Assembly: GCA_038025085.1 (NCBI GenBank)
Contig: CM076139.1
Coordinates: 54,354,807-54,418,806, forward strand
Direction of reading: 5' to 3'
Length of the DNA: 64,000 nucleotides
From: Tetragonia tetragonoides
Lineage: Eukaryota > Streptophyta > Magnoliopsida > Caryophyllales > Aizoaceae
In this document: one piece after another, positions 33,155 through 45,819 of the stretch
Layout of the letters: each line of letters begins with the position of its first letter
How positions within the stretch are numbered: position 1 is the stretch's first letter
Made by a program: the position numbers and the translations under genes
The notes under the pieces: model-generated
What the model was told of the DNA's origin: nothing
Seen by the model: the letters and a program-made list of their open reading frames with translations, nothing else
Database searches by the model: none

Positions 33155-35488
33155 GTAGTATTAGTCTATCAGAGCCTAATTAATGAATTAATTAGATCCG
33201 TTTTCAGTTTGTGAGTGCAATATGCGTCCTATACTAGCTAATGATTAGATCGTTACTTTATAGCGTATATCGTAATTTTGTCGCTGCTACGTTTTTTCAT
33301 ATTCAGTTGATTATGTGCCAGCTGGTTCGATCTTGTGATGCGTTGGTCAACTGATTTTGTTAAAATCACTAGCAGTAGGTTAGATGTCAAAAGGACACAC
33401 TGATTATTTCTTTTTCCTTTTGGATCATGGCCTTGGTTTGGGCAATTGCATACTAGGTTGCACAGATATCTGGCTCAACAGCAGTATTCCATATTCAATA
33501 TGTTTCGGATATCGAAATTTTAGGATACACGCCTGATACTTGGAAAAATGTACCCAATACTTATCGGAGAAGTATCCTATTTTTTTGTATTAGTTTTTTT
33601 CTAAAATAATTACGGATACTACTCGGATACACAGTGGATACTTTAAAGATACGCCAAATCAGCAAACACTTCAATTAATTATATTTTTTGCAACAAAGAT
33701 TAAGTATTTCTTTAAATATATCTTTATGCAACCCAAAAGAAAATGACATTTCTTTCTCATCATAGCCTCCATCTTGTTTGATCTGAAGGCTTACGCCTAC
33801 CGGAGAAGTTGGTCGGTTCGCCAACCCTCTCTATCTTCCACACATACATACCAGCAACTAATTAGTCATCAACTTACTTACGAGTTTTTCATCTCTGATC
33901 TTGTATTCTTAATGGAGAATGGTATATAGATGTTAACAATGTCAGATTGTCAGTAAATTAAAGGTCATAAATTGAATTGTACTTAACCTTATTCTTCTTT
34001 TTTTTAAAGTTGTTATATTATTTATTTTATATTATATTTTTGCCGTACCCTTAACCTAGAAAATTTAGAATTGCAATATCCCACACTTGTATCCATACCC
34101 ATATTCGTATTCGTATTGGTATCCGTGCAACCTAGAATTTGTATATAGATGGGGGTGATGGCACGTAAAGTCAAACTTTATGTGTTTTGTCTTATATAAT
34201 CAAACTTTGCATTTGTTACATAGTTTTTGTTTTGATGTGGAGGTTTATTTTATTTGATGCATCTTAGAGGCTAACTCCGTGATTGGATCACATAAGCCTG
34301 TACAGTTTTGATCAAATTAATACTTGATGTACCAAATTAAAGATTTTTCCAGAGGGCATCAAACAATGCAGATACTGAGAGTGAGGTGTGTGCTAGGCAT
34401 GACGCAAAGCTCAGTGTTGGGCCACACGGGCAACCGTGTTTTGGGTCTGGCAGCGTAAATTTTGATGTGCCTTGGGCTTCATAACGTTTGGAACGTGTAC
34501 AAAGTCCGACTACTTTTATTGTTGTGATAATATATAAAATAAAAGCATGTTCCATTAGCATATAATTTAAATTATTTCAATGATTAGATTATTTATCTAC
34601 TTGTTTATTTTATGGCTTATGGATATTTTGTATTTTATGTATTACTTATTTTATGGGTGAATAAATGTATAATCTAGTATGGCCCAAAATATGGTCTGTA
34701 CACCGTTTGTATTTTTGTAACCTGAATACCTTATGAAAAACCGTCATATTTATGTAATTTATTTTATTCCATTAGCTTCAAGTTTAAATTTGTAATAAGT
34801 AAAGTTACAAAATGTAAAGCTTGAAGAACGGAGCCTTGGAGGAGATCGCGATTCAAGTGGGAGATTTTGAAGATAATAATCTTTATTTTTCCTTTTAGGG
34901 GCCATATTAGGATAATTTATTTAATACTTTAATTAGATTTATTGCTTTAATTATCGCATGCCTGATTTATTATTTTGTTTTAATATAACTATTAGTTCAC
35001 ATATATTAAAACAATTTATTAAATCTCGTCCCAAGGAAATATTGAGTTTATGCCCTTCCAAATAAGGTTCACCCATTACACTTTCGATCATTCATAATGG
35101 GCATCGCCAAAGCGTGACATTATTTTAATCTTGAGTTAATGCGGGTAAGTCTAAGAAGAGATTTACAAGATTATTTTGGTTCCCTCAAAGATATGAGTAA
35201 GGAGTCCTTACATATCGGGGCAAAGGGATAGCCATATTAGATAAGCCTATCAACCAAGAGTTATGTTGGACATAATTAGCAAGGATTGCTTACCTATTTT
35301 GACTAGTGTGGTTGACAAGCCAAAGCTTGGTCACATTAGGGTAAAATGAGGATCTTGGAATTATTTTGTTCATAGGGGCACCTTAGAGGATGAATAAAAT
35401 ATTAAATGACTTTTCTATTTTGGAAATTGATTAAGTTATTTATTGATAAATATACTAATTTTTTGCATAATATTTCTGTTTTGTAGCA
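33155..35488. other. Non-coding leader of the copia element
   Basis: This 2.3-kb AT-rich stretch between the 5' LTR and gag is unusually long for a copia element and has no long open frame. It may include later insertions. Near 34080-34130 it has an imprecise repeat of 'tatccatacccatattcgtattcgtattgg'-type words. Confidence 0.5.
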
Positions 35489-38400
35489 ATGGCCAATGAA
35501 AGCAAGTCAACTTTTAACGTAAAGTCGATGCTAGACAGTGAATATTTGGTTGGACCAAACAATTACCTGGAAGAGTCATCGCAACCTAAGAATAGTTCTC
35601 AGGCATGATAAGAAGGAATGCGTCTCGGAGACGCCTATTCCAGGACTTCCCGAAAAGCAAGTGCTTAATGTCAGGAGGGGGAAGAAAGGGGTAACTTCAA
35701 AGGACAACCTGTTGAAAGGCAAGGATAGTGTGACCAAGCCTAAGCCTAAGCAACGATTGGCCGCTAAGAAGTTGTCGTTAGCTGCGGATAATCAGTGCTT
35801 CCATTGCAAACAAAAGGGGCATTGGAAGAGGAACTGCCCAAAGCCAAAGGAAGACCTGAAGTATGAAATGGTTTCCATGACTTAAAATGTTTTCGTTATT
35901 GAAATCAATCTAGCTACAACTACTTCTGATTGGATATTGGATACCGGTTGTGGTACTCACATTTGTTCAAATGTGAAGGGACTAAAACAACCTCAGAAGG
36001 TAGCTAGAGATGAGGTGAACCTACGAGTCGCAAATGGGGCCAGGGTGGCTGCTTTGACTGTAGGAACTTATGTTTTGTCGTTGCCCTCGGGCCTTGAACT
36101 AGAACTTAATAATTGTTATTATGTTCCTAGTGTAAACAAAAACATCATTTCTCCTTCTATATTGGATATAGAAGGTTTTGATATGCGTATTAAGAATGGT
36201 TCTTATACGGTTTCAAAAGATGATGTATTTTATTTTAGCGCCCGTTTGCATAATGGGCTTTATTTGCTAAATTTTGACAAACATATACTCACCATCAATA
36301 ACAAAAAGACTAGAACTAATGATTCTAACCCCACATATCTATGGCATTGTCGATTAGGCCATATAAATGTGAAACGCATTCAGAAACTTCTTAGAGAAGG
36401 GATTCTGGACTCATTTGACTTGGAGTCATTTGATACTTGCGAATCATGTTTACTTGGCAAAATGACAAAGTCACCCTTTAGGAAAGGGAGAGCGAGCCAG
36501 TGAGTTATTGGGTCTAATACATTCAGATGTATGTGGACCAATGACCTCGACTGCAAAAGGTGGGTTTAGCTACTTCATTCATTTACTGATGATTTGAGTA
36601 GATATGGATATATTTACTTAATGAAACATAAATCTGAAACTTTTGAAAAATTTAAAGAGTTTCAGAATGAAGTTGAAAATCTGCTAGGCAAGAAAATCAA
36701 AGCTCTTCGATCGGATCGAGGAGGCGAATATATGAGCCTAGAGTTCGATAAACATCTAAAGGGTTGTGGAGTACTTCACAACTTACTCCGCCCGGAACAC
36801 CACAATGGAACGGTGTGTCTGAACGGAGGAATCGAACCTTATTAGATATGGTTAGATCAATGATGGGTCACGCCAATCTTCCTATTTCTTTCTGGGCATA
36901 TGCCCTTGAGACAGCAGCTTTCACATTGAACAAGACTCCGTCAAAAGCCGTTGAAAAGACACCACATGAACTGTGGATGGGACGAGATTCCAAGTTGTCT
37001 TTTCTCAAGGTTTGGGGATGTGAAGCTTGTGTAAAGAGGTTGCTCGGCGATAAGCTTGCACCCAAATCAGACAAAGTTTTCTTTGTGGGTTATCCAAAGG
37101 AAACGAAGGGTTAGTATTTCTACAACCGAACTAAGAACAAGGTATTTGTTGTTCAGAATGGTGTCTTTTTGGAGAAGTAATTCCTTTCCAAAGAGACAAG
37201 TGGGAGTAAAGTTCATCTCGAAAAAATTCAAGATGAGCAACAAATGGAGATGGATAGGGATTTAGAATCCATCCAAGATGTTTTGGAAACATCTCCAGAT
37301 TCAACTCTAGAGGCAACTCAAGAGGTTGAGCCTGAATCCACCCTTCGAAGGTCTGATAGAGTCAGGTTCCGACGAATAGATATACTTCAATCTATACGAC
37401 GGAAAGCCGTGACATTTTCCTTGTTTAAAGTGAAGAAGCCACCACTTACAAGGAAGCAATGACGAGTCCGAATTCCAGCAAATGGCAAGAAACTATGAAA
37501 TCCGAAATGGATTCAATATCCAAGAATCAAGTCTGGGACTTGGTCGATTTGCCGGATGGAGCTAGGCCCATCAGGTGCAAATGGATCTTTAAGATCAAGA
37601 CGGACAAGGATGAAAACTTTCTAGTTTTCAAAGCTAGACTGGTGGCAAGAGGTTACAGGCAAATTCAAGAAATTGACTTTGTTGAAACTTTCTCACCAGT
37701 TGCCATGCTTAAATCCATTAGGATAATCCTAGCAATTGCAGCTCATTATGACTATGAGATCTGGCAAATGGATGTGAAAACCGCTTTCCTGAACAGGGTT
37801 CTCGAAGAGGATGTGTATATGACATAACCTGAGGGTTTTATCAATCCTAAGAACGTTGGGAATGTTTGCAAGCTAAAGAGATCCATTTATGGGTTGAAGC
37901 AAGCATCGCGAAGCTGGAATCTGCTTTTTGATGAAGCCATAAGTAGGTTTGGTTTTATCAGAAATACAGAAGAACCTTGTGTATATAAGAAGTTCAGTAG
38001 GAGCAAAATTGTCTTCTTAGTCCTGTATGTTGATGACATACTGATAATTAGAAATGACATTCAAATGCTGGAGTCTGTAAAGACTTGGCTTGGAAAGTGT
38101 TTTCAAAAAGTTGATTGTGAAAGGTTACACTTATATGTCCTTCCAGATCGATAGAGATGGTTCTCAATCCCAATCAGAATTTGTCTCCTGTCTCAAGGGA
38201 GAAGCAGTGCCCTGGAAGAGTGCTAAGCAAAGCACTGTGGCAGATTCTACAACAGAAACAGAGTACATCGCAACTTTGGAAGCTGCGAAGGAGGTTGTTT
38301 GGATTCGCAAGTTCATGATTGAGCTTGGCGTTGTGCCTATGGCGGTTCAATCATTGGCTCTTTATTGTAATAATAATGGATACATCGCCCAAGACAAGGA

Positions 38401-38602
38401 GCCAAGGTCACACCAAAAATCTAAACATGTACAACGCAAATATCATATTATTAGACAATGGGTCAATGATGGTGATATTAGCATATGCAAGGTTCATACA
38501 GATAAGAATGTCGCTGATTCGTTGACTAAGCCGCTTGACCAGGTCAAGAAGGAGAGTCACACAACTTTGATATGCATTAAGCGCTTCGAAGATGATTAGC
38601 TT
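35489..38602 (+). pseudogene. Broken copia polyprotein (gag-pr-int-RT-RNase H)
   Basis: Gag starts at the ATG at 35489 (MANESKSTFN) but most of its body is deleted. The CCHC zinc knuckle (CFHCKQKGHWKRNC) is at 35796-35837. Protease has DTGCGTH at about 35937. The integrase zinc region includes LWHCRLGH and CESC (36330-36450), and core landmarks DRGGEYMS (about 36715) and ERRNRTLLDM follow. RT spans about 37459-38150 with QMDVKTAFLN and LYVDDIL. The region joining RT to RNase H is missing. RNase H resumes near 38190 with STTETEYIA. Many stops and shifts separate the parts; no functional protein is expected. Confidence 0.92.
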
Positions 38603-39398
38603 CATTGTTTTAGATTATGAAATGGTGTTCATGATTAAAACATGGTTCTGTACATTTATCACAATGAGTTTTGGTTCTATTCAATTTTCTGTATGATTTT
38701 GAATATTAATCCAAAATAATTCAACACAAATATCCAAATAGGTTATCAAGACGATATCTTGGACAATGAAACCCTATTGTGTGAATTGGATTTTGTGGTT
38801 ATTTGTCCCTAGTCTAGTTGTTAGAATTAGATTCTAAATACTGGCGATGATTAGATTGCAAGTTGATCTCAGTGCCTGTTTCATGGGCTGGAGATATGGA
38901 ATATCAAGGATCATTTGCATAGATATGAATTGGGAATTCATTATCGGACAGACCCACCATGAGAGTTCTTTAAGAACAAGTAGTCATATTAGACTCTCAT
39001 AAAACTATGTTGAACCATTTCTCAAACCTGAGTGGTTATGAATAACGACATGAGGATTAGTGATCTGTGATTACTCCTAACGCCTGCGTAAAAGGAGGCA
39101 ATAACGGATACATCCGGATTATTGAAAATCATGTTGGAATTCATGAACGCACAAGACGAGAATTGTCCTCCCTACGGGGATCGTTGTCTATGGGCCTCTA
39201 GTAGAATTGGGATTGTGAAATGCATGGCCGTGCTCAAATGGATTATTGGATAATCATTTGTCTTAACAATCCAATTCGGAATCAAGAAAAGATATGAACG
39301 ATGTAAGGATGACTAGACTTCTTACCTTACGTTCACATCAAGACAATAAGTGACAAGGGAATGGATTTGCACACTAGTCTTAAGGACAAGTGGGAGAT

Positions 39399-40028
39399 TG
39401 AAGGATTTATGTCCTGTCAGTCAAGGTGCAAAATTCAGGATTAAATAACAGAGATAGTTAACCCATCGATTTAGTAGATCGTAATGTTTAGTTAGAGACC
39501 GCTTACGATAATTGGACCGATATGAGTTGGTCGACTACTAAATGCGATGGGCCTAACGGGTCACACGCTTAAGTAATCGATGGATCAATAATTAATTAAT
39601 GGACCTATGAGTCGCATTAGTTAATTGATAAGAGAGAACAGTAAGTGGGCCTACCTAGGGTTAGCCCACTACATGTGAACTCTACATTTTAAATAGAAGA
39701 GAAGGAGGATGTAACTAGGTTACAGGTTTCAACTGATAGCCTCTTTCTCTCCTATTCTCTCTAAACAACCAAGCACCTCCATAGCTCAAGGAACGGTTCC
39801 TTGTGCTCGTTCTAGCTAACGAACGTGTTTGGATTGATCGTATCGATTGCTGCGTAGACTACGGTAGAGGGATTACACTTGGAATCCTAATTCGCACATA
39901 TTGATATTTAATCGATCAACGAGGCACGCATCAAGAGGTATATTTAGGTGTATTTAATGACCCATTAAGTTTCCGATTTCTAGTTGTCTTTCGCTTATAT
40001 GATTAGATCATTGCAACTAGATCCTACA
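39399..40028 (+). repeat. 3' LTR of the copia element
   Basis: This is the same 630-bp repeat as the 5' LTR, with about 5% difference by eye. Confidence 0.92.
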
Positions 40029-40199
40029 ACACCCTCTCTACAATTATAGTGAAGTCTCATAATTTTTCCCAAATTTTTTAAAAGAAGATTCCTAATTTTG
40101 TTTTTGATATTTTTTTCTAATTTTTAGCATAAATTTTTAATTAAAAAGTAAATTAAATAGTTTTAAACATTCAAGTTGGAATAAAAATTTAGAGAAAAT

Positions 40200-41045
40200 A
40201 ATGTAAAGCAATATATAGTACTAAGTTTAATGAAGTTGGAGGGATTATCTTGCAAAGAGAGTAAATGTAGATACCGAATACCTATTAGCAATCGCAAAGA
40301 GAAATACAATGAATCTTACTAAAATGGGGATTAGTTGTACACGATGACGGATAGATGGCGGACGACAACGAAGAGGTCCATATACGAACGTTGAACATAC
40401 GAGACGGTAGGAGATAAATCGATGGTGTGCGGTTCCATAATCTATTCATGAGAGAGGAATTAGCTCTTTTTTTTTCACTCATCAATATGTGAAAGAAATT
40501 AGTTACTACTCAATTTCTTGAATTTGTAAAGTCTGACAACTTGTGGAAATGAAGAAAAAGGGGTGAATGAGTCATTGAACTCCATTATATTTTTGTAACG
40601 TCTAATTGTTGCCACTTTCTCTCTTCTTCTTTTTTTTGTTAGGAAGCTATGTATCACATGACACGCCATAAGTAATCATCGGCTCTAGACACTAGTTGTT
40701 TGTTGCGTTTATTGGGTCAACTGACTCAGATAACTACTAAGCTTAAAAGTCAAGCCCCCAAAAAAAAAAAAAAACTCTACTCAATTTAAAAGTCCGTGTT
40801 GGTCAGACGTGTAGTTGGGTTGGATCATCTTAGAGAAGAATTACGACTATACAAAGGAACCTAAAATTAAATAATGGGCCTTTATCTTTTGGACATGCAA
40901 GTACGCCACTGTGAGTGACTCGTGGCCCTCTGGGCTTTGGGCCTCTGGCCGTGTAACGCTTATTAACTGCTCCAAGTTGATCCTATCGAAAAATACAAAA
41001 AATTGTGTGGACTTAGTCTATATTGGACCAATATTTAGAGTCATC
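40200..41045. other. Spacer without recognised genes
   Basis: AT-rich DNA with an A run at 40760-40773. At 41005-41020, TTGTGTGGACTTAGTC is the inverse of GACTAAGTCCACACAAG at 43869-43885; the pair brackets a minisatellite and the solo LTR and may be remnants of an element's terminal repeats. Confidence 0.4.
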
Positions 41046-41115
41046 TCCTATTTTACCTGGAGCCACTCCCCTCTAACAGTAGAGCCACCCCTACTTTACC
41101 TAGATACACCCTTCA

Positions 41116-43673
41116 TGTAACATCCCGAATTTTCTACTAAAATAAATAAACAGAAATAAACAGACTCGAGCCGAAAATTGGGCAGAATTTCTTTTGTAAA
41201 TAGACATCCCAAGTTATCGACTTTACAAAACCTGTTTAAACAGAATATTAAAACAAAATCCAACTAACCCAGCGGAAGACTCTAGTAATTCAGGGCGCTA
41301 TCGCCACACTCACTCATACGAATGAGTGTAAGGCTCTTCAACTTAAAACTAATAATAATAATCTGAAAATAACTCTAGGTGGTCTATTTATTACATTTTA
41401 CAAACTATAAAAGAAACAACTACTAATTCTTGCATACGTTTGATCTGAAAGTGTTCCTCACTGACACTAGTCTATAAATAAACTTCAATCTGCAAAAAGG
41501 TGAGAGTATGCAACGTCAACAATGCTAGTAACTCACATCTAGTACGTAAAGATCATTCTAAATTCAAATCAAGTCTAAACGTATAAATATGCTTCAGTTC
41601 AATCAACCAACAAACCTATATATACTTCAATCTGCCTTATCTGCGTGTATAAATACCATAACATTTGCATCAAGGATAACACCATCAATCATATTCAAAA
41701 CATAAGTAATTATCAATATTCAGACATAAGTAAATTACAAATCTTCACTTCAGATAACCTTTATAACTCATATTATCTTGATAGCTTAAGATAGCTTTTA
41801 TTATTAGTCTTGCATTACTGAACTGGGCATATGGGAGCTAGGTTCCTTGGGCCGCCACATCTTAGGGGCGTTTAAACCCTTGACTGCATCTTGGGGGTCA
41901 AGCCACATCTTGGGGACCAAATGTGTTATCTATAGTCTGTAACTAGCCACATCTTGAGGGCTCTTCCTATATAGGGGTCTGTAACTAGCCTTGCGGCTCT
42001 TCCCATATAGGGGCTGGAACTGCTGATCATTGCCACATCTTGGGGGCACAGTTCAAAACTCAGGGACGTCTCCCGTAAACTCATTATAACACATTCGGAG
42101 TACCCATATGTTCCACACTACCCAAAGCCTTCTTTCACTTTACATATTAGTAACTTGAGTAGCTTTTCATTTCTTATGACGTTTACACCTCACGTCATAT
42201 ACTTGTTCACATAAACATAACTAGCTTGCATCAACAAGCACATTAAATCTTACTCATCTAAACACTTAGAATACTTCTTATTCTTTTGCATCATAAGAAC
42301 TTCTTATAATTGAACATCTTGTCCAATTATTATACTTGTACATATCATCCATCTCTAGCTTGCACAAGAGCACTTTCACTATCATTTTGTTTTCTTCTAT
42401 ACTTACTAGCATCTCACAAAGCTCATGAGATAAGCTAGTCATCGTCTCGTAAGTCAAACCATAACTATATATTCTTATTCTTTAAACTTAGCTAGCTGAA
42501 AAGTAAACTCACATATGTGAAGACATTAGAACACTTCTAATCAGCTCACATATATAAATGAGCCAATACACCTTGATCCATGAAAGCTAGCTTAAGAACA
42601 CCACTACATACGTCCTCACAAAGTCTACCCATCTATACTCATGTATACATTTAGCACACTAAAACATATTATGATCTCATTTCAATTTCTGCTCATACTA
42701 GCAATTAATGAAGTATCATCTTCTATTAGGCAATATTTTACCCATCTTGTACTAGCTCCAGTGTGACTTAATTGACCATATAAATCTTCCTTTTAATCAT
42801 CAAAACAGATTTGTCAACCACCCAAAACCCAGGTCAAGAAATGGGTTGTCCCACATTGGTCAAGAAAGAGTGCCTTGAGGTATTTATATCTAAGGGAGTT
42901 ACTTCACCCATTGCCAATTGGTTTTGGGTTGGAACCTCACTTATGTTATAAACACTCTCTTAATGGGCCCAATTATAAAAGTTTAACATGGTATCAGAGC
43001 GGGTTTTATCCTGGCTTAATGTTACCCCTTATTGGCCCACGCGCGTGTGACTAGCCCATAGTAGGCTTTATTTGGTCCACGCTTCAGCCCATGATGGGTC
43101 TTTGCGTGAAGTGGGGTGTTGAAGTGGGTTTGTGTCCCACATGGAAAGATTTGGTGGTCTTGAGCATACATATAAGGAAGTGGGTTACTCCACCCATTGC
43201 CAATTGGTTTTGGGTTGGAACCTCACTTCCTTATATGTATGCTCAAGACCCTTTAATCTTTCCATATGGGACATTAACCCATTTCAACACCCCACCTCAC
43301 GCAAAGACCCATCATGGGCTGAAGCGTGGACCAATCAAAGCCTACTATGGGCCAGTCACACGCGCATGGACCAATAAGGGGGTCATAAAGGCAGGACCAA
43401 AGCCCGCTCTAATTTCTAAATGAGCTCTAAATTTCTTAAGTTTTAGTCCACAAAGACCGAAGCTTTACATTTAACTAATTATCCTCATTAGCAAACATGC
43501 TTATCTAGCTACCCTCACATATAATCATAAACTATAAAATAATATCTAAAGAAATTTTAGAGACATCCATAATCGTAATAACAATACTAATATTTTACAA
43601 AACAAATATTTTCTTTTTCTTTTTCTTTTTTATTTTATTTTTTTTTTTTGCGATTACAATACCGGGTATTACA
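41116..43673. mobile_element. Solo LTR (Ty3-gypsy-type ends), 2.56 kb including a nested TRIM
   Basis: The sequence starts TGTAACATCCCG and ends CGGGTATTACA, the inverted terminal motif of many plant gypsy-type LTRs. It is flanked by a perfect 5-bp duplication CTTCA (41111-41115 and 43674-43678). No internal region or second LTR is present, as expected after LTR-LTR recombination. Inside, 41850-42055 carries repeated CCACATCTTGGGGG words. A TRIM-derived fold-back occupies about 42812-43420. Confidence 0.87.
42812..43420. mobile_element. TRIM copy with inverted second half (fold-back), nested in the solo LTR
   Basis: A diverged LTR ends at 42988, followed by TGGTATCAGAGCGGGT and a TRIM interior related to that at 19409-19534. 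A second LTR starts TGTTGAAGTGGG at 43117. At about 43225 the sequence turns back: CTTCCTTATATGTATGCTCA is the inverse of the LTR at 43163-43182, and the inverted interior runs to about 43410, ending next to the inverted primer-binding site GCCCGCTCTAAT. Confidence 0.8.
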
Positions 43674-43947
43674 CTTCAAATTTATACTTGGCATCACCCC
43701 TACTTCACCTGGAGCCACCCCTACTTTACATGAACCCACCTCTTATTTCACTTGGAGTCACCCCTCAAAATTACTCAAAATTATTTCACATGGAGCCGCC
43801 CCCTACTTTACTTGGAGCCACCCCCTACTTCACCCGGAGCCACCCCTCAAAATTACTTGGTTCATAGTGGACTAAGTCCACACAAGACATGCTGATCGAA
43901 AAAACACTACTCCAAGTTGAGACATGACTATGAGACATCCACCCTTT

Positions 43948-44508
43948 GACTTTGTTTGGTTGGGTGGTTTTGCATGAAAAGTATTTTTAACTGAAATTGT
44001 TTTTTGAGTGTAAAATGTATTTTTATTCACATTTTTCGTTGTTTGGTTACACCGGAAACGATTTTCTTAAAAAATTACATTTTCTTAAAAAATAAAATCT
44101 GCTAACACAGTTGCGTAGTACTCGAAAAATTAGGTGGATTCAAAAAAATATCACCTCAAACGCATATCAGAGTCAAAAATTACACTTATTTGAAGAAAAA
44201 AAATAGCGAGAAAGTGGCCCGAAAGTTCGGCCCGAGGCCCAATCAAGTCGGGTGCAAGTTTGATTTTATGACCCGAAGTCCCGACAACCAAACTAGATGA
44301 TCAATTCCAATATTAATGCTTCGGAGACATAGTGTCCCCCCAACGAAAAACCGTTTTCCCTTCTTTTTGAAGGGAAAACATTTACACCTATTTAGGGTGA
44401 AAATGGTTTTCCCCCTGAAAACTATTTTCCTTCTCATTGTAAACCAAACAACGAAAAATTGGAAACTGTTTCCCAAGAAAACTATTTTCACCCCAACCAA
44501 ACAGAGCC
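43948..44508. mobile_element. MITE with TTTGTTTGGTTGGG terminal inverted repeats
   Basis: CTTTGTTTGGTTGGGTGG at 43950 pairs with the inverse GGCTCTGTTTGGTTGGGGTG at 44508. GTTTGGTT-bearing ends are common in Tourist/Harbinger or hAT MITEs. The arms also share GAAAAT and TTTTC tracts and can fold back. No clear target duplication was found, so the superfamily is uncertain. Confidence 0.6.
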
Positions 44509-45819
44509 TAAGGTCGAGAAATGGTCCTTCACTATTAACCCACATCTCACAAAAAGAAAAGGGGTGAGGTATCATCCAATGCCTATGGAAGTGGAACCCC
44601 AACAAAAGCATCTCACATATATTAATATGCTGTTTGCTGAGGGAGATCGATCAAGAGATGAATCTGATCTCAATGTATACACGTCTAGGCAAGCATATCT
44701 TAAAATGCAATGAATCTTAATCAAGTGTGTGTGTAATGCATTATTGATTCCATCAGCTATTTTGATATATTGGCGAGCTAAGAGATTATTAAGTCCATGG
44801 TTCAGGATCAATGCTCCCGCCTCTCACAAAACAAACAAAATTTTACTCAAATTCACCCGGTCTACTAGTTGTAATTGTGAGAGGTACGAGCATGGTCCAA
44901 GATGATCTAATAATTTCTCTATATCAGCATGAATGGATTGGTTGACTTGTTGATTATATTTCTTTGCTAATAAGCTTGTATATATATCTGTTTGTGTGCA
45001 GTTATTCTTAGAACAAAAACAGTTGAAGTTGAACATTGATAAAAGCAAGTGATTCCAATCGAGATGCCACCAGAAATGGGATAGAAGGAACAATTTGGTT
45101 GATTTTACAACTCAAGCAACCGCCAACAAATCTCCATCATACTTACTGACCAAATATCATTTATGGCCCCTACAAATTTGTCAAAGGGTCTCTCTGATCT
45201 TGTGGATAAATAATATTGTTCTGTTTGTTCATTAGTTACTTTCCAGGCCAGATCCATACAAATCTTGGCATTATACTGATACTTACTATTTTCACAATTA
45301 AAAATTCTAAAGGTAGGCTGGATTAGCCCATATAAACGTAGAAGAGTTGGGACTCTTGGAAGCATAAAGAAGGTGCTGCATCTCTTAAAAGTAAGGGCAA
45401 ATTAAAGCTTTAATTTGCAACGAACTTTGCAAGATCGATCATTATCACTGTACGTGTCCGGTGTCCTAGCAGGTAGGTAAAAGGTTTGGGTTGGCTATAT
45501 TGGATTGCTTGCCCATATCTCTTTCCACAGTACGTCATGTCCACCACCAGTCCAGCATTGTGCATCCAACGATTACGGGATCCCAAATCCCAATCATCAT
45601 CGAACATCGTCAAACCCTATTTCTCTCGAATTCATTTTGACACTTGTTTTTCCACCGTCTCCAAAAAAGATATTTTGACCATGATTATCTATAATAATTT
45701 AGATGATATGTTATAAATAATTGTAGTTGCAAATTAAAAATAATCTGGAGAAGTGTTTGCAGGTAGCTGAGGCCTACTATGAGAGTTGATAAAGTTTGTG
45801 GCAAATATTAAAATTCTAA
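44509..45819. other. Spacer without recognised genes
   Basis: Minus-strand open stretches of 60-90 codons at 45105-45365 and 45410-45613 are not recognisable and lack splice or start context. They may be relics. Nothing else is supported. Confidence 0.4.

Larger units (their letters stand above)
32525..40028 (+). mobile_element. Ty1-copia LTR retrotransposon with both LTRs, internally deleted, 7.5 kb
   Basis: The 630-bp LTRs (32525-33154 and 39399-40028) start TGAAGGAT and end CTTACA or CCTACA. The flanking 5-mers ACGCC and ACACC differ at one base. A degenerate primer-binding site (TATCAGAGCC, about 33168) follows the 5' LTR, and GTGGGAGAT precedes the 3' LTR. By hand count the LTRs differ at roughly 30-35 positions (about 5%), so the insertion is not recent. 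Coding order gag, protease, integrase, RT, RNase H is that of copia elements. Stops and deletions show it is dead. Confidence 0.93.
41047..43862. repeat. ~23-bp minisatellite (GGAGCCACCCCTACTTTAC-type), split by the solo LTR
   Basis: Units such as TGGAGCCACCCCTACTTTAC occur two to three times at 41055-41110 and about seven times at 43680-43862, with variants (GGAGCCGCCCC, GGAGTCACCCC). The solo LTR at 41116-43673 interrupts the array. Confidence 0.75.
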
